From: Proteobacteria bacterium UBA981
Lineage (GTDB): Bacteria > Pseudomonadota > Gammaproteobacteria > Ga0077536
Reading direction: 5' to 3'
Length of the DNA: 64,000 bases
Assembly: GCA_002292285.1 (NCBI GenBank)
Contig: DBBP01000019.1
Span: forward strand, 27,620-91,619
Position numbers and translations under genes: made by a program. The notes under the pieces are model-generated. The model searched no databases. It had not been told where the DNA came from and worked only from the letters and a program-made list of their open reading frames with translations. This document shows, piece by piece, positions 18,252-26,770 of the stretch; the first letter of the stretch is position 1, and each line of letters starts with the position of its first letter.

Positions 18252-19013
18252 ATGGCTCGCAAAGGTCAGTTATCACTCGAACAATATGGGGCGACGATGC
18301 CAGTGGTCGGCGAAGCGGTGCAGAAACCGCCGTTCTACTACCGCAACATGGAAATGATGTTCGTTATCTATCGTACCGACGAAGATGCCGCTGCAGCGAT
18401 GCTGCCGGATGCTTTGGAGTTAGACGAGCCGGCCCTGGTGACCATCATCGTCGCCTACTACGGTGCATCGACGTTCGGACCTTATCATGAGGCCATGTTA
18501 TCGATTCGAGCGCGTCTCAATGGCGAAGTCGTGAGCTACTACCCGGCGCTGTTTACCGATAACGAAGCACCGCTGATTGGGGGGCGCGAAATCTGGGGCT
18601 TTGCCAAAAAGCTCGCGAAAATTGAACTACGGCATGAAAGCGAAGTGATGATGGGGTTGGTAGAGCGACCGACCGGCAAGCGCCTGTTAACTGCCACGAT
18701 GCGTAACGTGACTCCGGTCACCCGTGAGGACTTCCAGCTCACGCCGAGTATTTCACTAAAGATGATCCCGTGCGCGACCGACGCCAAACGTCCGGCACTG
18801 GCTCAGCTGATCCGCAGCGAGCTGGAGCTGGTCCCGCATGTGGGGTCGAACGGGCTCGCGGATATCTGGACCGGCCCTGGCTCGGTTCACTACGATTCTC
18901 CGTCGGAAATCGACCCCTGGTACCGCTTGCCGGTGAAGGAAGTCGCCGGTTGTTATTCCGGGCGTTTCGATGCGGTACTCGGGCATGGCACAATCGTCAA
19001 AGACCTGTTGTAG
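18252..19013 (+). CDS. Acetoacetate decarboxylase family protein
   Basis: A 253-residue protein matching the ADC fold. The active-site segment is PLIGGREIWGFAKKLAKIEL, with Lys119 and Lys120 corresponding to the adjacent lysines, one of which forms the Schiff base in acetoacetate decarboxylases. It also has the VAYYGASTFGPYHEAML region with Glu80. Full enzymes convert acetoacetate to acetone; many family members act on other keto acids, so the substrate is open. A ribosome-binding site (GCAGGAGGCAC) lies just before the ATG. The TauD-like gene follows 64 nt later on the same strand. Confidence 0.88.
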   Translation: MARKGQLSLEQYGATMPVVGEAVQKPPFYYRNMEMMFVIYRTDEDAAAAMLPDALELDEPALVTIIVAYYGASTFGPYHEAMLSIRARLNGEVVSYYPALFTDNEAPLIGGREIWGFAKKLAKIELRHESEVMMGLVERPTGKRLLTATMRNVTPVTREDFQLTPSISLKMIPCATDAKRPALAQLIRSELELVPHVGSNGLADIWTGPGSVHYDSPSEIDPWYRLPVKEVAGCYSGRFDAVLGHGTIVKDLL

Positions 19014-19077
19014 ATTCGCTCCGTAGCGCCTCGTGGGTTCAACGCACGCGGTCGGACAGGAGCAGGGTGGTAGTCGC

Positions 19078-19962
19078 ATGACCAATTCACTGGACACCTT
19101 TGCTGTCGAGCCGGTGCATCCGCATATCGGTGCCGAGATCCGCGGCGTCGATTTGACCAGGCCGATCGACGACGCTTTATTCGCCCTGATTCGTGACGCC
19201 TTCAATCAACACTCCGTGCTGGTGTTTCGCGACCAGGACATCGATGACGACCAGCAGGTCGCGTTCAGCAGTCGCTTCGGGGAGCTTGAGAAAAACAGCT
19301 TCGTGATGGCTTCAGGCAATCGCTACGTCTATCACTTGTCGAATATCGACGAGCACGGCGAGGTGTTGGCTGCGGACGCGTCGAAGCGTACCTTCCTGAA
19401 GGTCAATTCGCGCTGGCACACAGACAGTTCGTTTAAACCGATTCCGGCCATGGCATCAATTTTGTCCGGCCGCGAAATCCCGCAGCACGAACGTGCCGAT
19501 ACCGAATTCGCTTCGATGCGGGTCGGCTACGCGACCTTACCCGCCGAGCGTCGTGAACAGCTACACGGCCTCATCGGCGTCCATTACTACGGCTATTCAC
19601 TGAGCCTGTTCGGTGACGAGACGATTGAGAAGCCTCAGGTCGACGCGTTACCGCCGGTGCGACAACCCTTGGTGCGCGTGCATCCGGGCAGCGGCGACCC
19701 GAGTCTGTTCGTCAGTGGCCATATTGAATCGATTGAGGGTATGCCACACCTCGAAGGCCGCAAGCTGGCCGAGGAACTCGTCGCCTGGTGTACGCGACCG
19801 GGCTTCGTGTACGCGCATGAATGGCGTACCAATGATCTGGTCATGTGGGACAACCGCTGTGCACTGCATCGCGCCAGCGTTATCCCTGCTCGAGAAATTC
19901 GCCGCGCCCATCGCACCACCGTTGCCGGCGAAGGTCCGATCGAGGCACTGGCGTCCGCCTGA
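19078..19962 (+). CDS. TauD/TfdA family Fe(II)/2-oxoglutarate dioxygenase
   Basis: A 294-residue dioxygenase with the iron triad visible: His114 and Asp116 in SRWHTDSSFK and the distal His264 in WDNRCALHRA. Arg279 in RRAHRTTV is the likely 2-oxoglutarate-binding residue. The N-terminus (VEPVHPHIGAEIRGVDL) is standard for the family. I chose the ATG at 19078; the frame opens 15 codons earlier with unlikely sequence. Family members oxidise taurine, 2,4-D or related compounds, and the substrate here is unknown. It follows the acetoacetate-decarboxylase-like gene and faces the amidohydrolase, 17 nt away, tail to tail. Confidence 0.9.
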   Translation: MTNSLDTFAVEPVHPHIGAEIRGVDLTRPIDDALFALIRDAFNQHSVLVFRDQDIDDDQQVAFSSRFGELEKNSFVMASGNRYVYHLSNIDEHGEVLAADASKRTFLKVNSRWHTDSSFKPIPAMASILSGREIPQHERADTEFASMRVGYATLPAERREQLHGLIGVHYYGYSLSLFGDETIEKPQVDALPPVRQPLVRVHPGSGDPSLFVSGHIESIEGMPHLEGRKLAEELVAWCTRPGFVYAHEWRTNDLVMWDNRCALHRASVIPAREIRRAHRTTVAGEGPIEALASA

Positions 19963-19979
19963 ACACCAGCGCCTGGCGT

Positions 19980-21710
19980 TTAAGCTGCCGCTTGTGGTCC
20001 GCGCACCAGTTTGCCGGGCAAGTTGCCTGTTGGCTCGCCGTCCTCAAACGTCACGACCCCGCGCAGCATGGTGGTGCGGTAGCCGGAAGCACGCTGAATC
20101 AGACGTTGACCGGCCGCAGGCAGGTCATAGACCATTTCCGGAACCGGTAGCGCGAGCGCGTCGAAATCGATGAGGTTAATGTCCGCACGCATGCCGGGCG
20201 CAATCAGCCCTCGATCGAAAAAGCCATACAGTTCAGCCGTCTGCCGCGTTTGCATGCGGATCGCCTGTTCCAGGCCGATGCGCGGACCGCGGCTGCGATC
20301 GCGGACAAAATGCGCAAGCAAATAAGTCGGTGCACTGGCATCACAAATCATGCCGCAATGCGCACCGCCGTCACTGATGCCGAGAATTGAATTGGGGTGC
20401 AGCATCATTTCTCTGGCGTCGTCGTAGTGACCGGCGTTGTAGTTGAACAATGGCGAATAGAGAAACGCCGTGCCATCGCGTTCAAGCAATTGATCGTAGG
20501 CGACCGCCTCGGCGGAGACGCCGGCGGCTTCGGCAATTGAGGCGATGCTTAGCTCCGGACCTGGCTCGTAATTCGGCGGATCACCGAGCACGAAAATGCG
20601 ATCGTAGTCGGCGATGCGCGTGCGCATCGCTTTGCCCTCCATGAACAGCAAGCGCAGCAGTCGGGCGGGGCGTTCATTAGCATGGGTCAGGATGGCGGCG
20701 CGCACTTCCGGTTTGCGCATTTCCGCCACACGTTGGGCGAGCGGCAGATCGGCAATGGCCTGATAGGCGGTGCGCCCGGTAAACGGATGCGTACCCTGCA
20801 AGCACATCAACATGCCCGGTGGACGAATTGCCACCTGCGGGTACATGCCTCCGCTTCTCTGCGCGGCATGCCCGAGCAAGCGTTGCCATTGCGCAGGGTC
20901 TTCGCTGCTCTGCACACAGGCGAAAGTCACCTTGAGCTTTGTTTCATCGATGATCTGGTCCATCCATTCAAGCTCGGCAGCCTCAGGCGCCAGATCCGAG
21001 GCGACCTCGAATACTGCCGGGCCAGCTTCGGACATGGCTCTGGCAATTGTCGTCAGCTCCAATGCGTCTGCCGTGGTTCCTGGAACCACCTCACCGTCAA
21101 TCGCGCGATGTAACACTGTTCGCGACGTCGTAAAACCAACTGCGCCGGCCGCAATGCCTTCTTTCACGATGGCTGCCATGGCCTCTCGTTGCGCGTCGCT
21201 GGCCTCACCTTCGGTGGCGGTTTCGTCGCCCATCACATAGGCGCGCACGGCGCCATGCGGCACTTGTGCAGCAATATCGAGCGCGCGGGGCATACGTTCC
21301 AGTGCATCCATGTATTCGGGGAAAGTTTCCCACTGCCAGTCGATGCCTTCAGCTAGCGCGGTACCGGGGATATCTTCGACACCTTCCATCAGGCCGATTA
21401 GCCAGTCGTGTTTGGCCGGATTTGCGGGCGCAAAACCGACGCCGCAGTTGCCCATCACGGCTGTTGTTACACCATGCCAGCAGGACGGCGTGAGATAAGG
21501 ATCCCAGGTCGCCTGGCCATCGTAATGGGTATGAACGTCAACCCAGCCGGGCGCGAGTAACAGGCCCTGGGCATCAATTTCGTGCTTGCCGGGACCGATG
21601 TTGTCGCCAACCTCGACGATTAATTCGCCGCTGATGGCGACATCTCCGGAGAATTCGGGCTGCCCGGAACCATCGACGATTCGGGCGTTACGGATCACAA
21701 CATCATGCAT
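19980..21710 (-). CDS. D-aminoacylase/N-acyl-D-amino-acid-deacylase-type amidohydrolase
   Basis: A 576-residue metal-dependent amidohydrolase of the Amidohydro_3 kind. The N-terminus has HDVVIRNARIVDGSGQPEFS and then GWVDVHTHYDGQATWDPYLT with the HxH metal pair, followed by MGNCGVGFAPA. Near the C-terminus are ILGISDGGAHCGMICDAS with the conserved Asp and GLIAPGMRADINLIDFD. The ATG at 21710 has GAGGAG upstream; the open frame reaches 21830 but the extra sequence is not protein-like. Such enzymes release D-amino acids from N-acyl forms, though many family members have other cyclic-amide substrates. It is divergent from the selenoprotein gene. Confidence 0.88.
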   Translation of the reverse strand: MHDVVIRNARIVDGSGQPEFSGDVAISGELIVEVGDNIGPGKHEIDAQGLLLAPGWVDVHTHYDGQATWDPYLTPSCWHGVTTAVMGNCGVGFAPANPAKHDWLIGLMEGVEDIPGTALAEGIDWQWETFPEYMDALERMPRALDIAAQVPHGAVRAYVMGDETATEGEASDAQREAMAAIVKEGIAAGAVGFTTSRTVLHRAIDGEVVPGTTADALELTTIARAMSEAGPAVFEVASDLAPEAAELEWMDQIIDETKLKVTFACVQSSEDPAQWQRLLGHAAQRSGGMYPQVAIRPPGMLMCLQGTHPFTGRTAYQAIADLPLAQRVAEMRKPEVRAAILTHANERPARLLRLLFMEGKAMRTRIADYDRIFVLGDPPNYEPGPELSIASIAEAAGVSAEAVAYDQLLERDGTAFLYSPLFNYNAGHYDDAREMMLHPNSILGISDGGAHCGMICDASAPTYLLAHFVRDRSRGPRIGLEQAIRMQTRQTAELYGFFDRGLIAPGMRADINLIDFDALALPVPEMVYDLPAAGQRLIQRASGYRTTMLRGVVTFEDGEPTGNLPGKLVRGPQAAA

Positions 21711-21857
21711 GGCAACTAGCTCCTCGAACCTCCCGAACTGGGCCAGCATGGCTCGCAGGCTAGTCAGGAAGGTGGGTAAAAACGGGTCCCGGCACACGTG
21801 CGCGCCGGGACTGCGGCACAGTATAGCCACGCTGTCGCGATTGGCTATGTCGCGGAC

Positions 21858-21886
21858 CTGTCACATTTCCCGCGCTTGCCTATAAT
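21858..21886 (+). promoter_or_regulatory. Sigma70-type promoter of the selenoprotein operon
   Basis: A consensus -10 box TATAAT (21881-21886) lies 17 nt after CTGTCA (21858-21863), which matches the -35 consensus at four of six positions. Transcription would start near 21893, at or beside the ATG, so the mRNA may be leaderless. The second ATG (21899) is an alternative start. Confidence 0.6.
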
Positions 21887-21892
21887 CAGGGT

Positions 21893-22534
21893 ATGAGCAT
21901 GATTGAAGTATTGGTCCCGACGGCATCGACCAGGACCCCGAAATTGCCTCTGGCAGAGCGGCTTGGTGAGACCAGCACAGCGCGCATCGCCTTGCTGGAC
22001 AACATGAAAGCGAACGCCCCCGAGCTGCTGCACGAGCTTGCCGAGACCTTACAGGCCAGTGGCCATCAGTTCGAACGGGTGCGGTTATCGAAGAACGCAA
22101 CAGCTGCGGCACCGGAAGTGGTCATGGCACATTTGAAAACCTGTGATGCAGTAGTGCTCGCTATCGCGGACTGAGGATCGTGCACGTCGTGGAGTGTCCA
22201 TGACTCGATTATTCTGGAACGCGCCGGCGTGCCGACCGTCGTCGTGTGTAGTGACGAATTCGGTCCGCTGGCACGTGCCGAATCGCAGGTGCTCGGCATC
22301 CCCGATTTACCGCTGGTACCGATTCCGCACCCGCTGGCCGGCAACGATATCGAACTTGTCCGCGCTAAGGCGCGGGCCATCGCCGCAGAGGTGATGGCTG
22401 CGCTGAGAGACTCCGTCGAGGTTCTCGGGCAGCGCTATGCGTCACGTTTTGTCACGCTCACCGAACGCCGTCTGGCGGGTGGTGCGGTTTGTGTCGACGA
22501 GGTGTGTGCGTTCGATCCGGTCCTCGTCCGCTAA
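21893..22534 (+). CDS. UGSC-family selenoprotein (in-frame TGA read as selenocysteine)
   Basis: Two open frames in the same phase are separated only by a TGA (22172-22174). Read through, they form a 213-residue protein in which codon 94 is the TGA, in the context AIAD-U-GSCTSWS. U-G-S-C is the naming motif of the UGSC (seleno)protein family, and U94 with C97 forms a UxxC redox pair like the CxxC of thioredoxins. The parts before (TARIALLDNMKANAPELLHE) and after (ILERAGVPTVVVCSDEFGPL) continue one alpha/beta fold. A SECIS-like hairpin follows the TGA. An automatic gene caller would split or truncate this gene. Function is not established; a thiol/selenol redox role is inferred. The gene at 22555 follows by 20 nt. 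Confidence 0.88.
22177..22209 (+). promoter_or_regulatory. Bacterial SECIS element
   Basis: Directly after the TGA, GTCGTGG (22186-22192) pairs with CCATGAC (22198-22204) in a seven-bp upper stem with one G-U pair and a five-nt apical loop AGTGT (22193-22197). A lower stem ATCG/CGAT (22177-22180 with 22206-22209) closes an asymmetric internal loop. The loop starts 19 nt after the TGA and has G at its second position. Both features agree with the known bacterial SECIS pattern (loop about 16-37 nt away, a G in the first two loop positions). Confidence 0.8.
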
Positions 22535-22554
22535 CTAAAGCAGACTTGCCCGCC

Positions 22555-23613
22555 ATGCCGAGCACTATCCAGGTAGCCGCGGACGCGCTTGATGATGAGT
22601 TCGATGAACGCGGCTGGAGCGACGGGCTGCCCATCGTCGCCCCGACCATTGCGCGCGTCGACGCGATGCTTGCTGCAACGGATCGCCACCGTGAAGACGA
22701 ACTCGGCACCATGCCGCCACGCCAGGGAATCGCCAGCGTTGAGATTCTCGCCGTGAATGCAGTTATGGCCGGCTGTCGACCGGCGTATTTTCCGGTCGTG
22801 CTGGCGGCGGTCGAAGCCATTCTCGATCCAGCGTTTAACCTGTTCTCTGTACAGGCCACTACGCATCCGTGTTCGCCGTGTGTGATCGTGAACGGTCCAC
22901 TCGCTGCCGAACTCGGCATCAACGCGCGTTATGGTGCCTTTGGACCGGGCGTCCGGGCGAACGCGACGATTGGCCGTGCGATACGCCTGATTTTGCTCAA
23001 TGTCGGCGGCGCGCAGCCCGGCATTCTCGATCGATCGACCCAGGGGCAGCCGGCTAAATACGCGTTCTGTGTCGCCGAGAACGAAGCTGAAAGCCCATGG
23101 CCGGCGCTACATGTCTCGCGAGGCTTCGATGCCAGCGTGTCGACCGTTACGGTCACAGCGGCTGATGGTCCGCACAATATTAACGACCACGTCAGCCAGA
23201 CTGCGGACGGTATTCTCGCGACGGTGTGCGAAGGCTTGAGTGACATGGCCTCAAACAATGCCTATCTGTACGGCCAACCCACGCTGGCGTTCGGCCCCGA
23301 GCACGCAGCAATTCTTGCAGCTGACGGTTATGACCGGGAGAAAATTCAGGCCCACGTGTTTGCGCATGCGCGTATTGCGCGCGAACGCTGGGAGCGCGGT
23401 GGCATGGTCGGTATGTTTGAGGACTTGTTCCCGGACGAGGCTCGCGTACCGATTATCAAATGCCCCGAGGATTTACTCGTTATGGTGGTGGGTGGTTTTG
23501 GTCGACATTCGTGCTGGCTCCCAACCTTTGGCGATACGACGCGTGCTGTGACGCGCGCTATTGCACACGCTGATGGTTCACCGCTACAGGCAAACACTTC
23601 GCTGTCGCGCTGA
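22555..23613 (+). CDS. Uncharacterised CSPC-motif protein, partner of the selenoprotein
   Basis: A 352-residue soluble protein I cannot assign to a characterised family. The N-terminus has FDERGWSDGLPIVAPTIARV, a motif also seen in proteins near UGSC genes. A redox-like CSPC (Cys106, Cys109) sits in ATTHPCSPCVIVNGPLAAEL. Further Cys are at about 74, 172, 225, 303 and 320, and GGFGRHSCW is near the C-terminus. The ATG at 22555 is chosen because the earlier open frame (from 22489) overlaps the selenoprotein. The tight spacing suggests co-translation and joint function, perhaps as reductase or substrate-binding partner. This role is inference. Confidence 0.7.
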   Translation: MPSTIQVAADALDDEFDERGWSDGLPIVAPTIARVDAMLAATDRHREDELGTMPPRQGIASVEILAVNAVMAGCRPAYFPVVLAAVEAILDPAFNLFSVQATTHPCSPCVIVNGPLAAELGINARYGAFGPGVRANATIGRAIRLILLNVGGAQPGILDRSTQGQPAKYAFCVAENEAESPWPALHVSRGFDASVSTVTVTAADGPHNINDHVSQTADGILATVCEGLSDMASNNAYLYGQPTLAFGPEHAAILAADGYDREKIQAHVFAHARIARERWERGGMVGMFEDLFPDEARVPIIKCPEDLLVMVVGGFGRHSCWLPTFGDTTRAVTRAIAHADGSPLQANTSLSR

Positions 23614-23656
23614 GCTCGAGATCAACAACAGTCTTTGACGTCAACTGGAAGCATCC

Positions 23657-24301
23657 ATGATCAAAATACACGGCACGAGTATCAGCAACTACTACAGCAC
23701 CGCCAAGTGCGCACTGGTCGAAAAAGGTATTAAGTTCGAGGAAGTCTCGGTATTTCCGAGCCGCGAGCCGGCCGTGCTCGCATCCAGCCCGATGGGTAAG
23801 GTGCCGTGGATCGAAGTCGATGGCAAAGTGCTGTCCGAAGTGAACGCCATATTCGACTATCTCGAAGACATCCACCCGACCCCGCCGCTGTATCCGACAG
23901 ACGCCTGGGCACGCGCTAAAACGAAAGAAATCATTCGTATTATCGAACTTTATCTGGACGCACAGGCGCGTCGGCATATCGCTGCCGTCTACTTCGGTGG
24001 CGATGTTGACCCAGTCGCTTTCGAGCAGGTTCGCCCGGCGCTCGAAAACGGTTTGCTGGCACTGTCGAACGTCGCCAAATACGGGCCGTACATTGCCGGT
24101 GACCAATTTACCTATGCCGATATCGTGGCGTACTTTCAAATTGGGTTTACGAATATGCATACCCAGAAGATCTACGACTGGGATATTGTCGCTGCCGATC
24201 CGGCACTAAAAGATTACATCGCTATGCTGAACGAACGTCCCGGGATTGCCGCCGTTGCCGGTGTGATGAGAAGTGACATGGCGAAATTCGCGGCGCGATG
24301 A
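23657..24301 (+). CDS. Glutathione S-transferase family protein
   Basis: A 214-residue two-domain GST. The thioredoxin-like N-terminal domain (MIKIHGTSISNYYSTAKCAL) carries the Ser/Tyr region near residues 10-14, the cis-Pro in MGKVPWIEVDG (about 54) and the Glu/Ser glutathione-binding LSEVNAIFDYLED. The all-helical C-terminal domain includes IAGDQFTYADIVAYFQIGFT with the conserved Asp cap. The substrate is not predictable. It follows the selenoprotein-associated gene by 43 nt on the same strand, so all three may be one redox-related transcript. Confidence 0.88.
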   Translation: MIKIHGTSISNYYSTAKCALVEKGIKFEEVSVFPSREPAVLASSPMGKVPWIEVDGKVLSEVNAIFDYLEDIHPTPPLYPTDAWARAKTKEIIRIIELYLDAQARRHIAAVYFGGDVDPVAFEQVRPALENGLLALSNVAKYGPYIAGDQFTYADIVAYFQIGFTNMHTQKIYDWDIVAADPALKDYIAMLNERPGIAAVAGVMRSDMAKFAAR

Positions 24302-24310
24302 ATTTTTCTG

Positions 24311-24349
24311 TCATCCTCGTCGAAGGGATGAAAAGTATGACGAGGCTGA
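24311..24349 (+). terminator. Possible bidirectional hairpin between convergent genes
   Basis: TCATCCTCGTC and GACGAGGCTGA pair at ten of eleven positions around a 17-nt loop, between the convergent GST and luciferase-like genes. There is no strong U-tract on either side, so terminator activity is uncertain. Confidence 0.3.
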
Positions 24350-24409
24350 GCGAGAATGGCTTGCCTCGGGTGCCGGCATATCGAACACCGGCGTCCACAG
24401 CCTGCTTCC

Positions 24410-25330
24410 TTAGCCGAAGAGCTCCGCAGTTTGCGCTACCGAATCACGCAACGCCTCTTGCGGCACGCTATCGACGCGAAAATGAGTCACCACGACGTGG
24501 GTGGCCTGCAAGATCTCGCGATACTCGCTGAGCTTGTCTTCTACATATTGTCGGTTTCCGACAATCGCCCAATCATCCACTTGTGGTGAGGCAGAGAGGC
24601 CGCGCGGCAGTTCAATTGCCGCGAGATGATTTCTCAACGCAGTGACCTTGTTCGGGTCGTCGCTCATGAACACGGTGCGCATGATGGGCCGGGTAGTAAT
24701 CGGCGCGTGGCCAGCCTCGGCAACTGCCGCATCGAATCGCGCATAGTTGGCGCGCAAATCATCCAAAGTATCGATCGGGGCGGCAAGGTAAGGCAGACCT
24801 AGGTTGCCGACCTGGGCCAGTGCTTTGGGGCCGAAGGCTGCGACCCATAAGGTCGGGTGTGGGCGTTGTACCGGTAAGGGCTGAACCGCGACCGGCGAAC
24901 TGCCGTCCTCATGTAGCGACACGGGTTCGCCAGCCCAGGCACGCACCATCAGATCGAGTGCCCAGGCGAAGTGTTCACGTTTCTTGCCGGGATCGATGTC
25001 GAAAGCATGCAAGGTTTCGCGTGAATAACCGCGCCCGACGCCGAGCAGCACTCGTCCTTGCGACAATTGATCGAGGACTGCGACCTGTTCTGCAGCGAGT
25101 AAGGGATTGCGCAAGGGCAATAGAAACGAGGTCGTGGCGAGTTTGATGGTGCTGGTCGCCGCCGCAACGCCCGCAAGAAGCATTAACGGGTCGGGGATCG
25201 CCTGCGGGTTGAAATGATTTTCAGGTAGCCAGAATGAATCGTAGCCCAGCGATTCGGCGAACGCCGCCTGCTCGCTTAAGGCTGCGGCAGACATGTCTTT
25301 AAAACTCCAGGGAGTCAGGCCTAGCTGCAT
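24410..25330 (-). CDS. Luciferase-like (LLM class) oxidoreductase
   Basis: A 306-residue bacterial-luciferase-superfamily protein. The N-terminus LGLTPWSFKDMSAAALSEQA leads to SLGYDSFWLPENHFN, where the PENHF motif is a mark of the FMN-type subgroup, then LATTSFLLPLRNPLLAAEQV and LLGVGRGYSRETL. HPTLWVAAFGPKALAQVGNL forms the later barrel strand. The start is the ATG at 25330. It follows the thioesterase gene on the same strand across a 312-nt gap, so a separate promoter is likely. The substrate is unknown. Confidence 0.86.
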   Translation of the reverse strand: MQLGLTPWSFKDMSAAALSEQAAFAESLGYDSFWLPENHFNPQAIPDPLMLLAGVAAATSTIKLATTSFLLPLRNPLLAAEQVAVLDQLSQGRVLLGVGRGYSRETLHAFDIDPGKKREHFAWALDLMVRAWAGEPVSLHEDGSSPVAVQPLPVQRPHPTLWVAAFGPKALAQVGNLGLPYLAAPIDTLDDLRANYARFDAAVAEAGHAPITTRPIMRTVFMSDDPNKVTALRNHLAAIELPRGLSASPQVDDWAIVGNRQYVEDKLSEYREILQATHVVVTHFRVDSVPQEALRDSVAQTAELFG

Positions 25331-25642
25331 CGATCAATATCTCTGTGGTCGATTATTCCGCTCACATAAGCGTTATCAGGTGGAGGTGCATACACAACGT
25401 CAGATTGAGTGTACTCGAGCTTCATGCAACGTCATTGAAAGCCGGTGACCAGGGAACCTCTTTCTGCTCGGCGTCATCGCCACGCAGCGTCACACGACGG
25501 CTAAACGTTCGTTCATCGAAGCACTATGCCTTGCACATGCCGGCTTGCCAACGAGTAGTCGGTTGGCACTACCTGGAGCGCCTGACCAGCCCGGCAAGCG
25601 TCGGAGGCGAACGGATGTGGCGGCGTTGCCGCTGGCGTAGTA
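25331..25642. other. Intergenic gap without recognised features
   Basis: A 312-nt stretch between the luciferase-like and thioesterase genes. Both strands were read for gene remains, RNA genes and repeats. I found none; it probably holds only the promoter of the leftward gene at 24410. Confidence 0.4.
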
Positions 25643-26521
25643 CTAGTCTTCGCTGGCCGTCATCCGCATGAGGACTTCCTGGCTATAGCTTGCCACGAGG
25701 GCGCCGTTTTGGTCCCACACACGACCATGCGTCAGTCCGCGTGACTGGCTTGCTGTGCTCGCCCACTGTTCGACGAAATGCCAGGCATTGAGATCAATCT
25801 GGCGATGGAACCACATCGCATGGTCGAGACTCACAAACGTCAGACCGGGGCTCGACCACGTCAACTGGAACGGAATTAGCAGGCAGTCCGACACCGATTC
25901 ATCACTCTGGTAGGCGAGCATCGCGCTATGCAGAGCCGGATTGACGGGCGCTTCACCGTTCGCACGAATCCAGTGGCGAATGCCGTTATCCACTGATGGT
26001 CCCAATGATGTCCACGGTGCATTGAGCGGACGGACATCGACGCCATGCTCACGCAACGCCCAGGCGGCCGGTATCGGTAACGGATCGCACGCTGCCATAA
26101 CCTCGCTGTAGCGCGGCAGCGATTGCGGGCTGGGCAGGTCGTGAAAATCCACTGGCGGCGCGGGTTCGATGATTGCGCCAGCATCCGGAACGGCGAACGA
26201 CGCCATTAACTCGAACGCGACCCGTCCATGCTGTTTTGCCGAAACTTTGCGTGCGCTGAACGAACGGCCGTCGCGGACCCGATCAACCTCGTAGTCGATG
26301 GGCTCGCCCGGAATACCGCCGCGCAAGAAATAGCCGTGGATGGAATGCAGCGGCCGATCATCGGCGACGCTTGCCAACGCTGCGGCGCTGGCCTGGCCAA
26401 GAAAATGCCCACCATACGTACTCTCCGAGCCATCGTTCTCAGAGCCGATGCCGCGCCAGGTGTTGTCGTCGATGCACTCAAGAGTGAGGGCATCCACAAG
26501 ATGCTGTAGGGGTGTCGTCAT
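25643..26521 (-). CDS. Acyl-CoA thioesterase II (TesB-like)
   Basis: A 292-residue double-hotdog thioesterase. The first half has STYGGHFLGQASAAALASVA and HSIHGYFLRGGIPGEPIDYE, matching the TesB pattern (GGHxLGQ and HSxHxYFLRxG). The second half has FVSLDHAMWFHRQIDLNAWH with the catalytic Asp region (SLDHAMWFH) and a final SRGLTHGRVWDQNGALVAS. TesB enzymes hydrolyse medium- and long-chain acyl-CoA. The start is the ATG at 26521. The order of both halves and the length are normal. A role in releasing acids from dead-end CoA esters in catabolism is likely. Confidence 0.9.
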   Translation of the reverse strand: MTTPLQHLVDALTLECIDDNTWRGIGSENDGSESTYGGHFLGQASAAALASVADDRPLHSIHGYFLRGGIPGEPIDYEVDRVRDGRSFSARKVSAKQHGRVAFELMASFAVPDAGAIIEPAPPVDFHDLPSPQSLPRYSEVMAACDPLPIPAAWALREHGVDVRPLNAPWTSLGPSVDNGIRHWIRANGEAPVNPALHSAMLAYQSDESVSDCLLIPFQLTWSSPGLTFVSLDHAMWFHRQIDLNAWHFVEQWASTASQSRGLTHGRVWDQNGALVASYSQEVLMRMTASED

Positions 26522-26770
26522 ATCGATTAATACTTCCGCGCCGGTCGATGAGTCACTACGCCCATTGGCGTGTTGAGGGCAGGCATTCTAAAGCCTGTAA
26601 GGCAGGACGAGAATGTCCGTCACAAACATCGCCACGTCATATCGATGCCAAGCCGCCTCGCGGCATGACTAACGGGTTGGTGCCCGCTTGCATCGGATCA
26701 CACGCCGTCGCATGCTCCGGCACAGGCGTAGTGCGCGACGCTATCTGTTTTCCGCATCCAAGAGTCGGCG

